Notes: generated by a model not told the origin, from the sequence alone. Numbered from the stretch's first letter, positions 1-9,205 are shown. The stretch: 64,000 bases of DNA from Clostridium lundense DSM 17049 (GCF_000619945.1 NZ_KK211043.1:105546-169545); one strand, 5' to 3'. Translations and numbers: made by a program.

Positions 1-16
1 CTCGTCTTCCGCTCCA
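1..16 (+). tRNA. 3' end of tRNA-Gly (partial)
   Basis: The window opens inside a tRNA. The visible part is the 3' half of the T-stem, an acceptor strand CTTCCGC, discriminator T and CCA. An acceptor pairing with GCGGAAG and a U73 discriminator fit a clostridial tRNA-Gly, probably the GCC isoacceptor. The anticodon lies outside the window, so the identity is inferred. Confidence 0.7.
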
Positions 17-20
17 ATAT

Positions 21-94
21 GCGGGTGTAACTCAATGGTAGAGTGCTAGCCTTCCAAGCTAGTTACGAGGGTTCGATTCCCTTCACCCGCTCCA
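21..94 (+). tRNA. tRNA-Gly (anticodon TCC)
   Basis: A full cloverleaf can be drawn. Acceptor GCGGGTG pairs with CACCCGC, the anticodon loop is CTTCCAA with anticodon TCC, the T-arm contains GGTTCGATTCC, and the discriminator is T followed by an encoded CCA. It reads GGA (and wobble) glycine codons. It lies 4 bases after the preceding tRNA and is probably in the same transcript. Confidence 0.97.
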
Positions 95-125
95 ATTTTT
101 ATTTAAGTTTACTCTAGGGCTTTAA

Positions 126-202
126 GCGCCCATAGCTCAGCTGGATAGAGTGACGGACTTCGAATCCGGAGGTCGCAGGTTCGACTCCTGTTGGGCGCAC
201 CA
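126..202 (+). tRNA. tRNA-Arg (anticodon TCG)
   Basis: Acceptor GCGCCCA pairs with TGGGCGC, with discriminator A and an encoded CCA. The anticodon loop is CTTCGAA, giving anticodon TCG for CGN arginine codons. The pair at the top of the anticodon stem is A-G, a mild mismatch; the rest of the stem pairs. It is the last tRNA of the cluster, followed by a terminator hairpin. Confidence 0.95.
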
Positions 203-241
203 TAAGAATATTTGGCATTACGCAAAGGGTTGATATATATA

Positions 242-280
242 GGTATTGTAAAATATAATTTTACAATACCTTATTTTTTT
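242..280 (+). terminator. Rho-independent terminator of the tRNA cluster
   Basis: A perfect 13-bp stem (GGTATTGTAAAAT with its complement) with a 3-base loop is followed directly by TTATTTTTTT. It lies 40 bases after the tRNA-Arg gene, so it ends the tRNA transcript. Confidence 0.85.
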
Positions 281-405
281 ATCTATATTTATTTATACAA
301 AATAGTGATTCGTAGTAACAATATTAGCTTTATGAATGGGGAAAAAATTAAAACTTCATAAAAGAGTCGGAAAATTGCTAATACTAATTTAAACATAATT
401 AATAT

Positions 406-434
406 TTGCAATTTTGGTCTTCATTTGTTATTAT
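406..434 (+). promoter_or_regulatory. Probable promoter of the symporter gene
   Basis: TTGCAA and TATTAT are separated by 17 bases, upstream of the TTG start at 490. The promoter is overlapped by an inverted repeat: TTTTGGTC near 413 and GACCAAAA near 456, plus an inner TCATTT/AAATGA pair. This could be an operator or a leader hairpin. Apart from this promoter and the tRNA terminator, the 203-489 gap shows nothing else. Confidence 0.5.
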
Positions 435-489
435 ATACATTGGTAAATGAAACTTTGACCAAAAAATAAATGCAGGGATGTGAGTTGGA

Positions 490-1758
490 TTGCAGAAGAA
501 AAAAATTTCTATAACTACAAAAATTCTTTTTGCACTTATAATAGGTATTATATTTGGATTAGTAGCTAATTTAACTTTCCCTCAATGGGTAAATACTAAT
601 TTAAGTAAATTTGCATTAGAGCCTGTAGGCAATATCTTCTTAAGAGGAATAAAAATGCTAGTAGTACCATTAGTACTATTTTCATTAATTTGTGGAGCTG
701 CTAGTGTAGGTGATGTTAAAAAACTTGGTAGAGTTGGAGGGAAAATATTTACGTATTATATGTGTACTACAGCATTTGCTGTTACAATAGCTTTATTTTT
801 TGCTAACTTACTTAAACCTGGTGTAGGGGTTCAGCTTCCAGCAGCAACCGCAGTTAAGGCTGCTAAAGCACCATTTATAATGGACATATTTGTGAACATG
901 GTACCTACCAATCCTATTGAAGCTATGGTAAAAGGGGACATGCTTCAAATTATAGTATTTGCTATCTTGTTTGGAGTAGCTATGACTTTAATTGGAGATC
1001 CAGTTAAACCACTATTAGATATTATGAATCAAGCAAATTCAGTTCTTTTAAGAATGATTGGAATAATAATGAATATAGCACCTTATGGAGTATTTGCTCT
1101 TATTTCTAATGTGGTTATGAGTCAAGGATTAAAGGTTCTTATACCTTTATTAAAGTATTTCTTTGTATGTTTATTTGTAATGATAATACATGTATTATTT
1201 GTGTACGGAGGAGCATTAAAATTAGTAGGAAAATTAAACCCTATAACTTTCTTTAAAAAGTTCTGGCCAGTAATGGTTGTGGCATTAAGTACATCAAGTA
1301 GTAATGCTACAATTCCTATTAATTTGGAAACTTGTGAAAGTAAGTTTGGAGCATCAAAGACTGTATCAAGCTTTACTATTCCATTAGGAGCTACAATAAA
1401 CATGGATGGTACTGCAATTATGCAAGGGGTAGCGGCTATATTTATTGCTCAGATATATGGAGTTAATCTTTCTTTACAGCAGCAAATAATGATTATTTTA
1501 GTTGCAACTTTAGCGTCTATAGGAACAGCAGGTGTGCCAAGTGCAGGAGTTGTAATGTTATCAATGGTATTACAGCAAGTTGGATTACCACTTGAAGGTG
1601 TAGCTTTAGTATTAAGTATAGATAGATTAGTTGATATGGTAAGAACTACTGTAAATATTACGGGAGATGCAATAGGAACATTGATAGTAGCTAATTCTGA
1701 AGGTGAATTAAATTTAGATTTATATAACAATAAAACAATAAATACAAAAGTAGCATAA
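490..1758 (+). CDS. Dicarboxylate/amino acid:cation symporter (DAACS family)
   Basis: This 422-residue integral membrane protein carries the hallmarks of the glutamate/dicarboxylate:sodium or proton symporter family. These are the serine-rich loop STSSSNATIP at about residue 270, the GATINMDGTA motif at about 300, and RTTVNITGDAIGTLIVA near the C-terminus, which contributes cation and substrate ligands in known structures. It should import glutamate, aspartate or C4-dicarboxylates with sodium or protons; the exact substrate cannot be read. The start is TTG at 490, after an AGGGATGTGA-like ribosome site. It is monocistronic: it has its own promoter and a strong terminator directly after the stop. 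Confidence 0.9.
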   Translation: MQKKKISITTKILFALIIGIIFGLVANLTFPQWVNTNLSKFALEPVGNIFLRGIKMLVVPLVLFSLICGAASVGDVKKLGRVGGKIFTYYMCTTAFAVTIALFFANLLKPGVGVQLPAATAVKAAKAPFIMDIFVNMVPTNPIEAMVKGDMLQIIVFAILFGVAMTLIGDPVKPLLDIMNQANSVLLRMIGIIMNIAPYGVFALISNVVMSQGLKVLIPLLKYFFVCLFVMIIHVLFVYGGALKLVGKLNPITFFKKFWPVMVVALSTSSSNATIPINLETCESKFGASKTVSSFTIPLGATINMDGTAIMQGVAAIFIAQIYGVNLSLQQQIMIILVATLASIGTAGVPSAGVVMLSMVLQQVGLPLEGVALVLSIDRLVDMVRTTVNITGDAIGTLIVANSEGELNLDLYNNKTINTKVA

Positions 1759-1790
1759 AAAGCCCCCTCATATGAGGGGTTTTTACTTTT
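1759..1790 (+). terminator. Terminator after the symporter gene
   Basis: CCCCTCA pairs with TGAGGGG (1764-1779), flanked by an A run before and TTTTT after, immediately behind the stop codon. Confidence 0.9.
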
Positions 1791-1890
1791 TTCAATCTTT
1801 ATTCTAAAAAATCTATTGATTAATGTTGAATGTAATGTTATTTTAATTTGTATATGAATCTATTTATAAAGGATGGTGATTATATAGTTT

Positions 1891-3627
1891 ATGAAAACTA
1901 TAAAAAAATTTATTAGTTATTATGGGCCATATAAAAGAATGTTTTTTATGGACATGCTATGTGCTCTTATTTTATCTGCTATAGATCTAGTCTTTCCTAT
2001 AATAGTAAGATATCTTTTATATGATGTGTATAATAAAAGCAGAGAGCAAATAATAAAATACGTAATTTTAATTGGTTCAGCACTTCTTTTAATGTATGTG
2101 ATTAGATATTTATGTCAGTATTATATAGCTGCATGGGGCCATATTATGGGCGCAAGAATGGAAGCTGATATGAGAAAAGATATATTTAATCATTTACAGA
2201 AATTATCTTTTTCATATTATGATAATACCAATACAGGAAAATTGATGTCTAGAATAGTTACAGATCTTTTTGATATTTCTGAGCTTGCTCATCATGGACC
2301 CGAGGATGTTTTTATATCGCTGCTCAAAATAATTGGTTCATTTGTAATATTAATGAACATCAATGTTAGTATAACAGTTGTTTTAATGTTTATAACTCTA
2401 GTTATGATATATTTCTCCTATTTTTATAATAAAAAAATGAAATTAATATTTAAAAAGAATAGAGAAAAAATAGCTAATGTAAATGCTCAAATTCAGGATA
2501 GTCTTTCAGGAATAAGAGTTGTAAAATCTTTTTCAAATGAGCATATAGAGAAAAAAAAGTTTCAAATGGGAAACAATGAGTTTTTAGAAACCAAGGAAAT
2601 AGGATATGGAATTATGGGAAGATTCTTCAGTATGAATGGATTTTTCCAAGGGATTTTATATTTATCAGCTATTCTTTTAGGAGGAATATTTATAAGTAAT
2701 GGAAAGTTAGAAACTTATGATTTAGTAGTTTACATTTTATATATAAATATTTTCCTAAATCCAATAGAAAAATTAATAAATTTCACTGAACAATATCAAA
2801 AGGGAATAACAGGATTTGAAAGATTTTTAGAAATTATAAATACTAACCCAGATATTACTGAAAAGAAAGGGGCAATAGAATTTAAAAATCCTAAAGGACA
2901 TATACAATTTGAGAATGTATCTTTTAGTTATGATAATAAAAATAGCGTGCTTAATAATATAAATATAAATATTGAGGCAGGAAAGACTGTAGCTATAGTG
3001 GGGCCATCTGGTAGTGGAAAAACTACTTTTTGCAGCATTATACCAAGATTTTACGAGGTAGATGAAGGAGCAGTTTTACTAGATGGTATTGATATTAGAG
3101 ATATGAAATTAAAATCATTAAGAAATAATATAGGTATTGTACAACAAGAAGTGTATATGTTTGTTGGAACTATAAAGGAAAATATAGCTTACGGTAATCC
3201 AGAGGCTACAGATGAAGAAATAATAGAGGCAGCTAAGAGAGCCAACGCTCATGAATTTATAATGGCTCTTGAAGATGGGTATGAAACTTATGTAGGAGAA
3301 AGAGGCGTTAAACTTTCAGGGGGACAGAAGCAGAGAATATCTATAGCTAGAGTATTTTTAAAGAATCCTTCTATATTAATATTAGATGAGGCTACATCTG
3401 CATTAGACAATGAGAGTGAAAAATTAATTCAAAAATCTTTAGGAATACTTTCTAAGAATAGAACAACTCTTATTATTGCTCATAGGTTAAGTACTATTAG
3501 AAATGCAGATGAAATAATTGTACTTACTGATGAAGGCATAAAAGAAAGAGGAAGTCACGATGATTTAATTAATAAAAAAGGTATATATATGAATCTTTAT
3601 AATATGCAATTTGAACAAATTTCATAA
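1891..3627 (+). CDS. ABC exporter half-transporter (MsbA/LmrA/BmrA-type)
   Basis: This 578-residue protein has the standard exporter layout. An N-terminal six-helix transmembrane domain covers about residues 15-310, followed by an ATPase domain. Walker A is GPSGSGKTT at about 370, the signature is LSGGQKQRISIAR at about 475, Walker B is ILILDEATSALD, and the switch histidine is in IIAHRLST. It would act as a homodimer exporting lipids, drugs or peptides; nothing nearby indicates the cargo. The ATG at 1891 follows AAAGGATGGTGA. It stands alone, with about 130 bases upstream and no partner half-transporter. Confidence 0.9.
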   Translation: MKTIKKFISYYGPYKRMFFMDMLCALILSAIDLVFPIIVRYLLYDVYNKSREQIIKYVILIGSALLLMYVIRYLCQYYIAAWGHIMGARMEADMRKDIFNHLQKLSFSYYDNTNTGKLMSRIVTDLFDISELAHHGPEDVFISLLKIIGSFVILMNINVSITVVLMFITLVMIYFSYFYNKKMKLIFKKNREKIANVNAQIQDSLSGIRVVKSFSNEHIEKKKFQMGNNEFLETKEIGYGIMGRFFSMNGFFQGILYLSAILLGGIFISNGKLETYDLVVYILYINIFLNPIEKLINFTEQYQKGITGFERFLEIINTNPDITEKKGAIEFKNPKGHIQFENVSFSYDNKNSVLNNININIEAGKTVAIVGPSGSGKTTFCSIIPRFYEVDEGAVLLDGIDIRDMKLKSLRNNIGIVQQEVYMFVGTIKENIAYGNPEATDEEIIEAAKRANAHEFIMALEDGYETYVGERGVKLSGGQKQRISIARVFLKNPSILILDEATSALDNESEKLIQKSLGILSKNRTTLIIAHRLSTIRNADEIIVLTDEGIKERGSHDDLINKKGIYMNLYNMQFEQIS

Positions 3628-3655
3628 TGAAAATTTAGATTTTTGTAAATAGGTG

Positions 3656-3684
3656 TTGCTTTTTAATCCAAAGTGATATATTAT
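3656..3684 (+). promoter_or_regulatory. Promoter of the xpt-nucleoside transporter operon
   Basis: TTGCTT and TATTAT with a 17-base spacer lie about 50 bases before the purine riboswitch aptamer. This places the transcription start near 3691. Confidence 0.55.
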
Positions 3685-3737
3685 ATTTATAACACAGAAA
3701 TTCACGAATAATAAATCTATAAAACAATTGAATATTC

Positions 3738-3810
3738 GCACTCATATAAGCTTAGTAATATGGTCTAAGCGTATCTACCAGACAACCGAGAATTGTAAGG
3801 CTATGGGTGT
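3738..3810 (+). ncRNA. Purine riboswitch, guanine-type (C74)
   Basis: The aptamer has the family fingerprint. P1 starts CACTCATA and closes with TATGGGTG, P2 is GCTTAG/CTAAGC with an AATATGG loop, the J2/3 segment is GTATCTACC, and the L3 loop begins CCG. The base just before TATGGG (position 3801, C74 in xpt numbering) is C, which in this family means guanine/hypoxanthine/xanthine rather than adenine recognition. P3 is unusual: it pairs CC/GG and ACAA/TTGT around two non-Watson-Crick positions. A terminator follows at 3851, so guanine should switch off the xpt operon by premature termination. Confidence 0.93.
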
Positions 3811-3850
3811 TTAATTGGATATATTATAATTTTTTGTAATAGGTCTATTT

Positions 3851-3889
3851 AAACTCCCTTTTTAATATAAAAAGGGAGTTTATTTTTTT
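3851..3889 (+). terminator. Riboswitch-controlled terminator before xpt
   Basis: AAACTCCCTTTTT pairs with AAAAAGGGAGTTT and is followed by ATTTTTTTA, between the guanine aptamer and the xpt ribosome site. It is the expression platform of the riboswitch. Confidence 0.85.
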
Positions 3890-3914
3890 ACTAAACAATA
3901 GGAGGAGAAAAGTT

Positions 3915-4490
3915 ATGCAACTTTTAAAAGATAGAATTTCCAAAGACGGTAAGGTTATAGAAGATAGGATTTTAAAGGTGGATAATTTTATAAACCATCA
4001 ATTAGATGTGGAATTATTTAATGAAATAGGTAAAGAGTTTAAAGATAGATTTAAAAATAAAGAAATATCAAAAATACTTACAGTTGAGACATCTGGTATA
4101 GGTATAGCTTGTATTGTAGCTCAGTACTTTGGTAATGTTCCTGTAGTTTTTGCTAAAAAACATTCTGGAATAAATATGGACACTGATAACTATGAAGCAA
4201 AAGTATATTCTTTTACAAAAGAAACAGAGTATACCATAAAAGTTTCAAAAAAATATATAAATAAGGAAGATAATATATTAATTATTGATGATTTTTTAGC
4301 TAGTGGTAGTGCTATGACAGGACTTATGGATATATGTAAACAAGCTGGAGCAGTTATTGAGGGTATAGGTATCGTAATAGAAAAAAGCTTCCAAGGTGGA
4401 AGAGAACTAATAGAAAAAGAAGGAATTCAGTTAGAATCCTTGGCAATAATTGAGGGATTAAAAAACGGAAAGGTTATATTTAAAGATTAA
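3915..4490 (+). CDS. xpt: Xanthine phosphoribosyltransferase
   Basis: Xpt converts xanthine and PRPP to XMP in purine salvage. The 191-residue length matches the family. The PRPP-binding loop appears as ILIIDDFLASGSAMTGL at about residues 124-140, and the start MQLLKDRISKDG is typical. The ATG at 3915 follows AGGAGGAGAA. It is the first gene behind the guanine riboswitch, and the nucleoside ABC importer genes follow after only 40 bases. Salvage and uptake are therefore probably repressed together when guanine is plentiful. Confidence 0.95.
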   Translation: MQLLKDRISKDGKVIEDRILKVDNFINHQLDVELFNEIGKEFKDRFKNKEISKILTVETSGIGIACIVAQYFGNVPVVFAKKHSGINMDTDNYEAKVYSFTKETEYTIKVSKKYINKEDNILIIDDFLASGSAMTGLMDICKQAGAVIEGIGIVIEKSFQGGRELIEKEGIQLESLAIIEGLKNGKVIFKD

Positions 4491-4530
4491 AAATTTTTAA
4501 TTTATGTATATGTAAGAAAGGGGTAAAAAA

Positions 4531-5646
4531 ATGAAAAAATCAAAATTAATTAGTGGGTTGCTAGCATGTACGTTAGTAATGTCATCTTTACTTGTTGGTT
4601 GTGGAGAAAAAAAATCAGATTCACAGAAGGCGGCAGAAAGCAAAAAAGAAACAAAAGTAGGTTTTTTGTATGTTGGACCAATAGGTGATGGTGGTTGGAG
4701 TTATTCACATAATGAAGGAAGATTATACTTAGAAAAAGAATTAAAAGTTCCTACTATTTATAAGGAATCTGTAAAAGAAGATGCTGCAGAGGTTCAAAAG
4801 GTAACTGAAGATATGATAAACCAAGGATGTAATGTAATAGTAGGTACAAGTTTTGGATTTATGGATGGATTAGAGAAGGAAGCGAAAAAGCATCCAGAAG
4901 TTAAGTTTTTACACTGCTCAGGCTATAAAACAGCAGAAAATATGACAAATTATTTCGGTAGAATATATCAAGCTAGATACTTATCAGGTATTGTTGCAGG
5001 AATGAAAACAAAGACAAATAAAATAGGATATGTAGCTGCATTCTCTTTGCCAGAAGTTGTTAGAGGTATTAATGCATTTACTCTTGGAGTACAATCTGTA
5101 AATCCTAATGCAAAAGTAATGGTTAAATGGACAAATACTTGGTATGATCCAGCAAAAGAAAAAGAAGCAGGAAAAGCTTTACTTGCAGAAGGCGTAGATG
5201 TAATAGCACAACATCAGGATACAGCAGGCCCACAACAGGCAGCAGAAGAAAAGGGAGCATTCTCTATAGGATATAATACAGATATGAGAGACAAAGCACC
5301 TAAGGCTTATATGACAGCCCCTGTATGGAATTGGGGACCATACTATGTTGATCAGGTAAAAGCAATTCAACAGGGAACATGGAAATCTGAAAGTTACTGG
5401 AAGGGATTGGATGCTGGTATAGTGGCTCTTGCTGAGTTAACACCAAATGCCCCTGCAGGTGCAAAAGAAGCTGTAGAAAAAGCTAAGAAAGATATAATTT
5501 CTGGAAAGAATAAAATATTTGTAGGACCTATTAAAGATCAAAAGGGTAATGTAAAAGTAGAAAGTGGAAAAGTTATGACTGATGAAGAACTGCTAAAGTT
5601 TGATTGGTTTGTTCAGGGTGTAGTAGGAGAAATTCAAAATAAGTAA
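4531..5646 (+). CDS. BMP-family nucleoside-binding lipoprotein (ABC importer)
   Basis: This 371-residue protein begins with a lipoprotein signal peptide; the lipobox LVGC puts the acylated cysteine at residue 26. The mature part starts KVGFLYVGPIGDGGWSYSH, typical of the BMP/PnrA/Med family of purine nucleoside receptors. It should sit on the outer face of the membrane and deliver nucleosides to the ATPase and two permeases encoded next. It lies 40 bases after xpt, consistent with purine specificity; guanosine or inosine is the likely ligand by inference. Confidence 0.9.
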   Translation: MKKSKLISGLLACTLVMSSLLVGCGEKKSDSQKAAESKKETKVGFLYVGPIGDGGWSYSHNEGRLYLEKELKVPTIYKESVKEDAAEVQKVTEDMINQGCNVIVGTSFGFMDGLEKEAKKHPEVKFLHCSGYKTAENMTNYFGRIYQARYLSGIVAGMKTKTNKIGYVAAFSLPEVVRGINAFTLGVQSVNPNAKVMVKWTNTWYDPAKEKEAGKALLAEGVDVIAQHQDTAGPQQAAEEKGAFSIGYNTDMRDKAPKAYMTAPVWNWGPYYVDQVKAIQQGTWKSESYWKGLDAGIVALAELTPNAPAGAKEAVEKAKKDIISGKNKIFVGPIKDQKGNVKVESGKVMTDEELLKFDWFVQGVVGEIQNK

Positions 5647-5655
5647 TTAAAATAG

Positions 5656-7197
5656 GTGATAAAAATGAGAGGGAATATACCTTATATTCAAGTGAATAAT
5701 ATTAGAAAAACCTTTGGAAAAGTAATCGCTAATAATAATGTTAACTTAACTGTAAACGGAGGAGAAATACATTCACTTTTAGGGGAGAATGGAGCAGGAA
5801 AAAGCACATTAATGAACATGCTATCAGGAGTATATACTCCTGATAGTGGTTCTATTTATATACATGATAAGAAGGTTAATTTTACAACTCCAAAGGATGC
5901 TATAAATTCAGGCATAGGAATGATATATCAGCATTTTAAACTTGTAGATAATTTATCAGCAGAAGAAAATATTGCTATAGGACAAAGCTCTGGCATATTT
6001 ATAAATAAGAAAAAAATAAGAAATAAACTTTTAGATATATGTAGTAAGTACGAAATTGATATTGATTTAAAAAAGAAAGTATGTAATATGTCTGTAGGTG
6101 AGAAACAAATAGTTGAAATACTTAAAGTACTTTATAGAGATGCAGATATATTAATACTAGATGAGCCAACCACTGTATTTACACCTCAAGAAGCCGAAAA
6201 GTTATTTAATATAATGTTTAAGATGAAAGAAAATGGTTGTGCAATAATATTTATATCTCATAAAATGGATGAAGTCATGAAGGTATCAGATAAAATAACA
6301 GTATTGAGAAAAGGTGAAACAATAGAAACTATAAATAAATATGAAACTTCCCCTGAAAAGTTAGCAGAATTGATGGTTGGAAAGCAAGTAGATTTATCTA
6401 TAAAAAGAAGCAAGGTAAAAATAGGTGAAGAAATACTTAAAGTCCAGAATTTAACTGTAAAAAATGAAGAAGCTATAGAAGTGATAAAGGGAGTAAATTT
6501 CAATATACGAAGAGGAGAGGTATTGGGAATTGCAGGTATAGCAGGAAGTGGTCAGAAGGAAATATGTGAAGCTATTACTGGTATACAAACTGTAGAGCAA
6601 GGAGAAATAATTCTTCAAGGAGAAAATATTGTAGGTAAAACTCCAAGAGAAATAATTAAAAAAGGTGTTAGTATGAGCTTTGTTCCAGAAGATAGGTTAG
6701 GTATGGGATTAGTAGGATCTATGGATATGGTAGATAACCTATTATTGAAAGCTTACCATAATGGAAAAGGTGTTTTATTAAATAAAAAACCTGTAGCAAA
6801 AAGAGCCAAAGAAATTAAAGAAGAATTATCAATACTAACTCCAGATATCCATTATCCAATTAAAAATCTATCTGGTGGTAATATACAGAAAATATTATTA
6901 GGAAGGGAATTAGATTCTAATCCTAATTTACTTATAATGGCTTATCCAGTAAGAGGGTTAGATGTAAACACTTGTTATACTATATACAATTTAATAGATA
7001 GTGAGAAGAAAAAGGGAGTAGCTGTTTTATATATAGGAGAAGATTTAGATGTTTTAATGCAGCTATGTGATAAAATATTAGTAATTTGTGACGGAAAAAT
7101 AACTGGCGAATTAAAGGCAGAAGATGCCACTAAAGAAAAAATAGGACTACTTATGGGAGGAAAAAGCATGGAAAGAGAGGAAGCTAGTGTTGTTTAG
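5656..7197 (+). CDS. Nucleoside ABC transporter ATPase (double ATPase domain)
   Basis: This 513-residue protein has two fused ATPase domains, as in the ribose/nucleoside (CUT2-like) class. The first has Walker A GENGAGKST at about residue 45, signature MSVGEKQ and Walker B ILILDEPT. The second has the degenerate loop GIAGSGQKE at about 290 and the signature LSGGNIQK. Where the second domain normally has DEPTRGLD it reads LIMAYPVRGLDV, as is usual in BMP-type systems. The given ATG at 5656 reads MIKMRGN; the internal ATG at 5665 after AATAGGTGATAAA is an equally good start. It overlaps the next gene by 11 bases. Confidence 0.92.
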   Translation: MIKMRGNIPYIQVNNIRKTFGKVIANNNVNLTVNGGEIHSLLGENGAGKSTLMNMLSGVYTPDSGSIYIHDKKVNFTTPKDAINSGIGMIYQHFKLVDNLSAEENIAIGQSSGIFINKKKIRNKLLDICSKYEIDIDLKKKVCNMSVGEKQIVEILKVLYRDADILILDEPTTVFTPQEAEKLFNIMFKMKENGCAIIFISHKMDEVMKVSDKITVLRKGETIETINKYETSPEKLAELMVGKQVDLSIKRSKVKIGEEILKVQNLTVKNEEAIEVIKGVNFNIRRGEVLGIAGIAGSGQKEICEAITGIQTVEQGEIILQGENIVGKTPREIIKKGVSMSFVPEDRLGMGLVGSMDMVDNLLLKAYHNGKGVLLNKKPVAKRAKEIKEELSILTPDIHYPIKNLSGGNIQKILLGRELDSNPNLLIMAYPVRGLDVNTCYTIYNLIDSEKKKGVAVLYIGEDLDVLMQLCDKILVICDGKITGELKAEDATKEKIGLLMGGKSMEREEASVV

Positions 7198-8260
7198 AAT
7201 AGTAAAAAGAAATGAAGTAACTGTAAAAGAGAATATAATAATTAGAATTTCTTCTATAATTTTAGCTCTCCTATTAGTAGCAGCATTTATATCCTTATTA
7301 CATTTAAATCCTATAGATGTATATTCATCTATGATAAAGGGAGCTTTTGGTTCAGCTTACAGTACTAAAGAAACTATAATAAAAGCAATACCTTTGATTA
7401 TAACTGCACTAGGAATTTCTGTAGCATTTAAGATGCAGTTTTGGAATATAGGAGGGGAAGGACAAATAATAATGGGAGCCTTCTTATCATCCTATTTTGC
7501 ATTAAAGTTTCCTGAACTTAATTCATTTTTATTATTAAGTATTATGGTTTTAGCCGGAATAATAGGTGGAGCTATATGGGCGTATATTCCTGCATTATTA
7601 AAATGTAAATGGGGTACAAATGAAACTATAGTGACTTTAATGATGAATTATATAGCTTTTAAATTTATAACTTATCTTCAGTACGGACCATGGAAAGATC
7701 CTAAGGCACAGGGTTTTCCTAAGATACCTAACTTTAGTGAAAATGCTACTTTGCCAGATGTATTTGGAATACATGTAGGATGGATTATAGCACTTATACT
7801 TATTGTATTTATGTTTGTATTTATGAATCATACAAAAAAAGGATATGAAATAGCTGTATTAGGAGAAAGTGAAAAAACAGCACTTTATGCTGGTATAAAT
7901 ATTAAAAGCACAATAATTATTTCTATGCTTTTAAGTGGAGGACTATGTGGACTTGCAGGTATGATTCAAGCTTCTGCTGTTAGTAACACACTATCAGTTC
8001 AAGTATCTGGTGGTGTAGGGTATACTGCAATAATTGTAGCTTGGCTTTCAAATTTAAGTGCTCCTTTAATATTGGTTGTGTCTATATTATTTGCAGCTTT
8101 ATTAGAGGGAGGATCTTTTATACAAACAGCATTTGGTATACCAGAGTCTGCTGCATTAATACTTCAATCAACTATATTGTTTTTTGTTTTGGGAAGTGAA
8201 TTTTTTATAAAATACAAAGTTATTAAAAATAATGCTTCCGAACTAAAGGAGGTAGCATAA
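7187..8260 (+). CDS. Nucleoside ABC transporter permease 1
   Basis: This 357-residue polytopic membrane protein belongs to the BPD_transp_2 (RbsC-like) family. Recognisable pieces are KAIPLIITALGISVAFK and FWNIGGEGQIIMGAF. The start is GTG at 7187, behind AGAGAGGAA and inside the end of the ATPase gene, so translation is probably coupled. It would form the translocation pore as a heterodimer with the second permease. Confidence 0.9.
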   Translation: MLFRIVKRNEVTVKENIIIRISSIILALLLVAAFISLLHLNPIDVYSSMIKGAFGSAYSTKETIIKAIPLIITALGISVAFKMQFWNIGGEGQIIMGAFLSSYFALKFPELNSFLLLSIMVLAGIIGGAIWAYIPALLKCKWGTNETIVTLMMNYIAFKFITYLQYGPWKDPKAQGFPKIPNFSENATLPDVFGIHVGWIIALILIVFMFVFMNHTKKGYEIAVLGESEKTALYAGINIKSTIIISMLLSGGLCGLAGMIQASAVSNTLSVQVSGGVGYTAIIVAWLSNLSAPLILVVSILFAALLEGGSFIQTAFGIPESAALILQSTILFFVLGSEFFIKYKVIKNNASELKEVA

Positions 8261-9196
8261 ATGGATACAGTAATATCATTTCTTGAAGCTGCAGTAGTAG
8301 CAGGAACGCCTCTTTTATTTGCTACTCTTGGAGAGTTGATATGTGAAAAAGCTGGTAATTTGAACTTAGGTGTTGAAGGTATGATGCTTATGGGAGCTGT
8401 TATGGGCTTCATGGTGGGAGTAAATACACAAACTCCTATAGCTGCTATGTTAGCTGCTATGGTTGCTGGAGCTTTCGGAGCTTTAATATATGCTTTTTTG
8501 ACCATAAGTTTAAGGGCCAATCAAGTAGTTTCAGGACTTACTTTAACTATATTTGGTACAGGGTTTTCTAGTTTTATTGGTAAAAATTTAGTAGGGCAAG
8601 TTGCTCCAGATTCTATAAAGAACTTTTTTACGCCAATCTTTTTACCGGTTCTTGGGCATATACCTTTCTTAGGTGAAATATTTTTTAGACAAGATATATT
8701 TGTGTATTTTGGATATATAACTGCTATTGTATTAGGAATTTATATGTATAAAACATCAAAAGGTTTAAATTTAAAAGCTATAGGAGAAAATCCTAAGTGT
8801 GCCGATGCAGCAGGAATCAATATTACATTATACAAGTATATACATGTGTTATTGGCAGGAGCCTTGTGCGGATTAGGAGGAGCTTATCTTTCATTAGTAT
8901 ATGTACCTGCATGGCAGGAGAATGTAACATCAGGCAGAGGATGGATAGCAGTAGCATTAGTTATATTTGTATCCTGGAATCCATATAAGGCACTTATTGG
9001 TTCTTATGTATTTGGTGGATTAGATATTATAGGATTTAGACTTCAAGGATCAGGTGTACACATATCACAATATTTAATAGATATGCTTCCATATATAATA
9101 ACAATAATAGTTATGGTAATGGTATCTATAAAGAAATCTTCTAAGAATTCGCCACCAAAGGCTTTAAGTGTCCCTTATTTTAGGGAGGAAAGATAG
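8261..9196 (+). CDS. Nucleoside ABC transporter permease 2
   Basis: This 311-residue RbsC-like permease is the partner of the upstream gene. It shows TPLLFATLGELICEKAGNLN and NLGVEGMMLMGAVMGF, typical of the second permease in BMP-type nucleoside systems. The ATG directly follows the stop of permease 1, and an AAAGGAGGT ribosome site lies inside that gene. It is the last gene of the xpt operon; a long hairpin follows. Confidence 0.92.
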   Translation: MDTVISFLEAAVVAGTPLLFATLGELICEKAGNLNLGVEGMMLMGAVMGFMVGVNTQTPIAAMLAAMVAGAFGALIYAFLTISLRANQVVSGLTLTIFGTGFSSFIGKNLVGQVAPDSIKNFFTPIFLPVLGHIPFLGEIFFRQDIFVYFGYITAIVLGIYMYKTSKGLNLKAIGENPKCADAAGINITLYKYIHVLLAGALCGLGGAYLSLVYVPAWQENVTSGRGWIAVALVIFVSWNPYKALIGSYVFGGLDIIGFRLQGSGVHISQYLIDMLPYIITIIVMVMVSIKKSSKNSPPKALSVPYFREER

Positions 9197-9205
9197 CGTT
9201 TTTAT

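Noticed and set aside
6900..6980. Altered second Walker B (MAYPVRGLD) of the nucleoside ATPase as a defect
   Set aside because: BMP-type transporter ATPases commonly have a degenerate second site, so this is not specific damage.
7187..7197. Overlap of ATPase and permease 1 as a frameshift or fusion
   Set aside because: Both reading frames keep family-typical ends and the GTG has its own ribosome site; an 11-base overlap is normal coupling.
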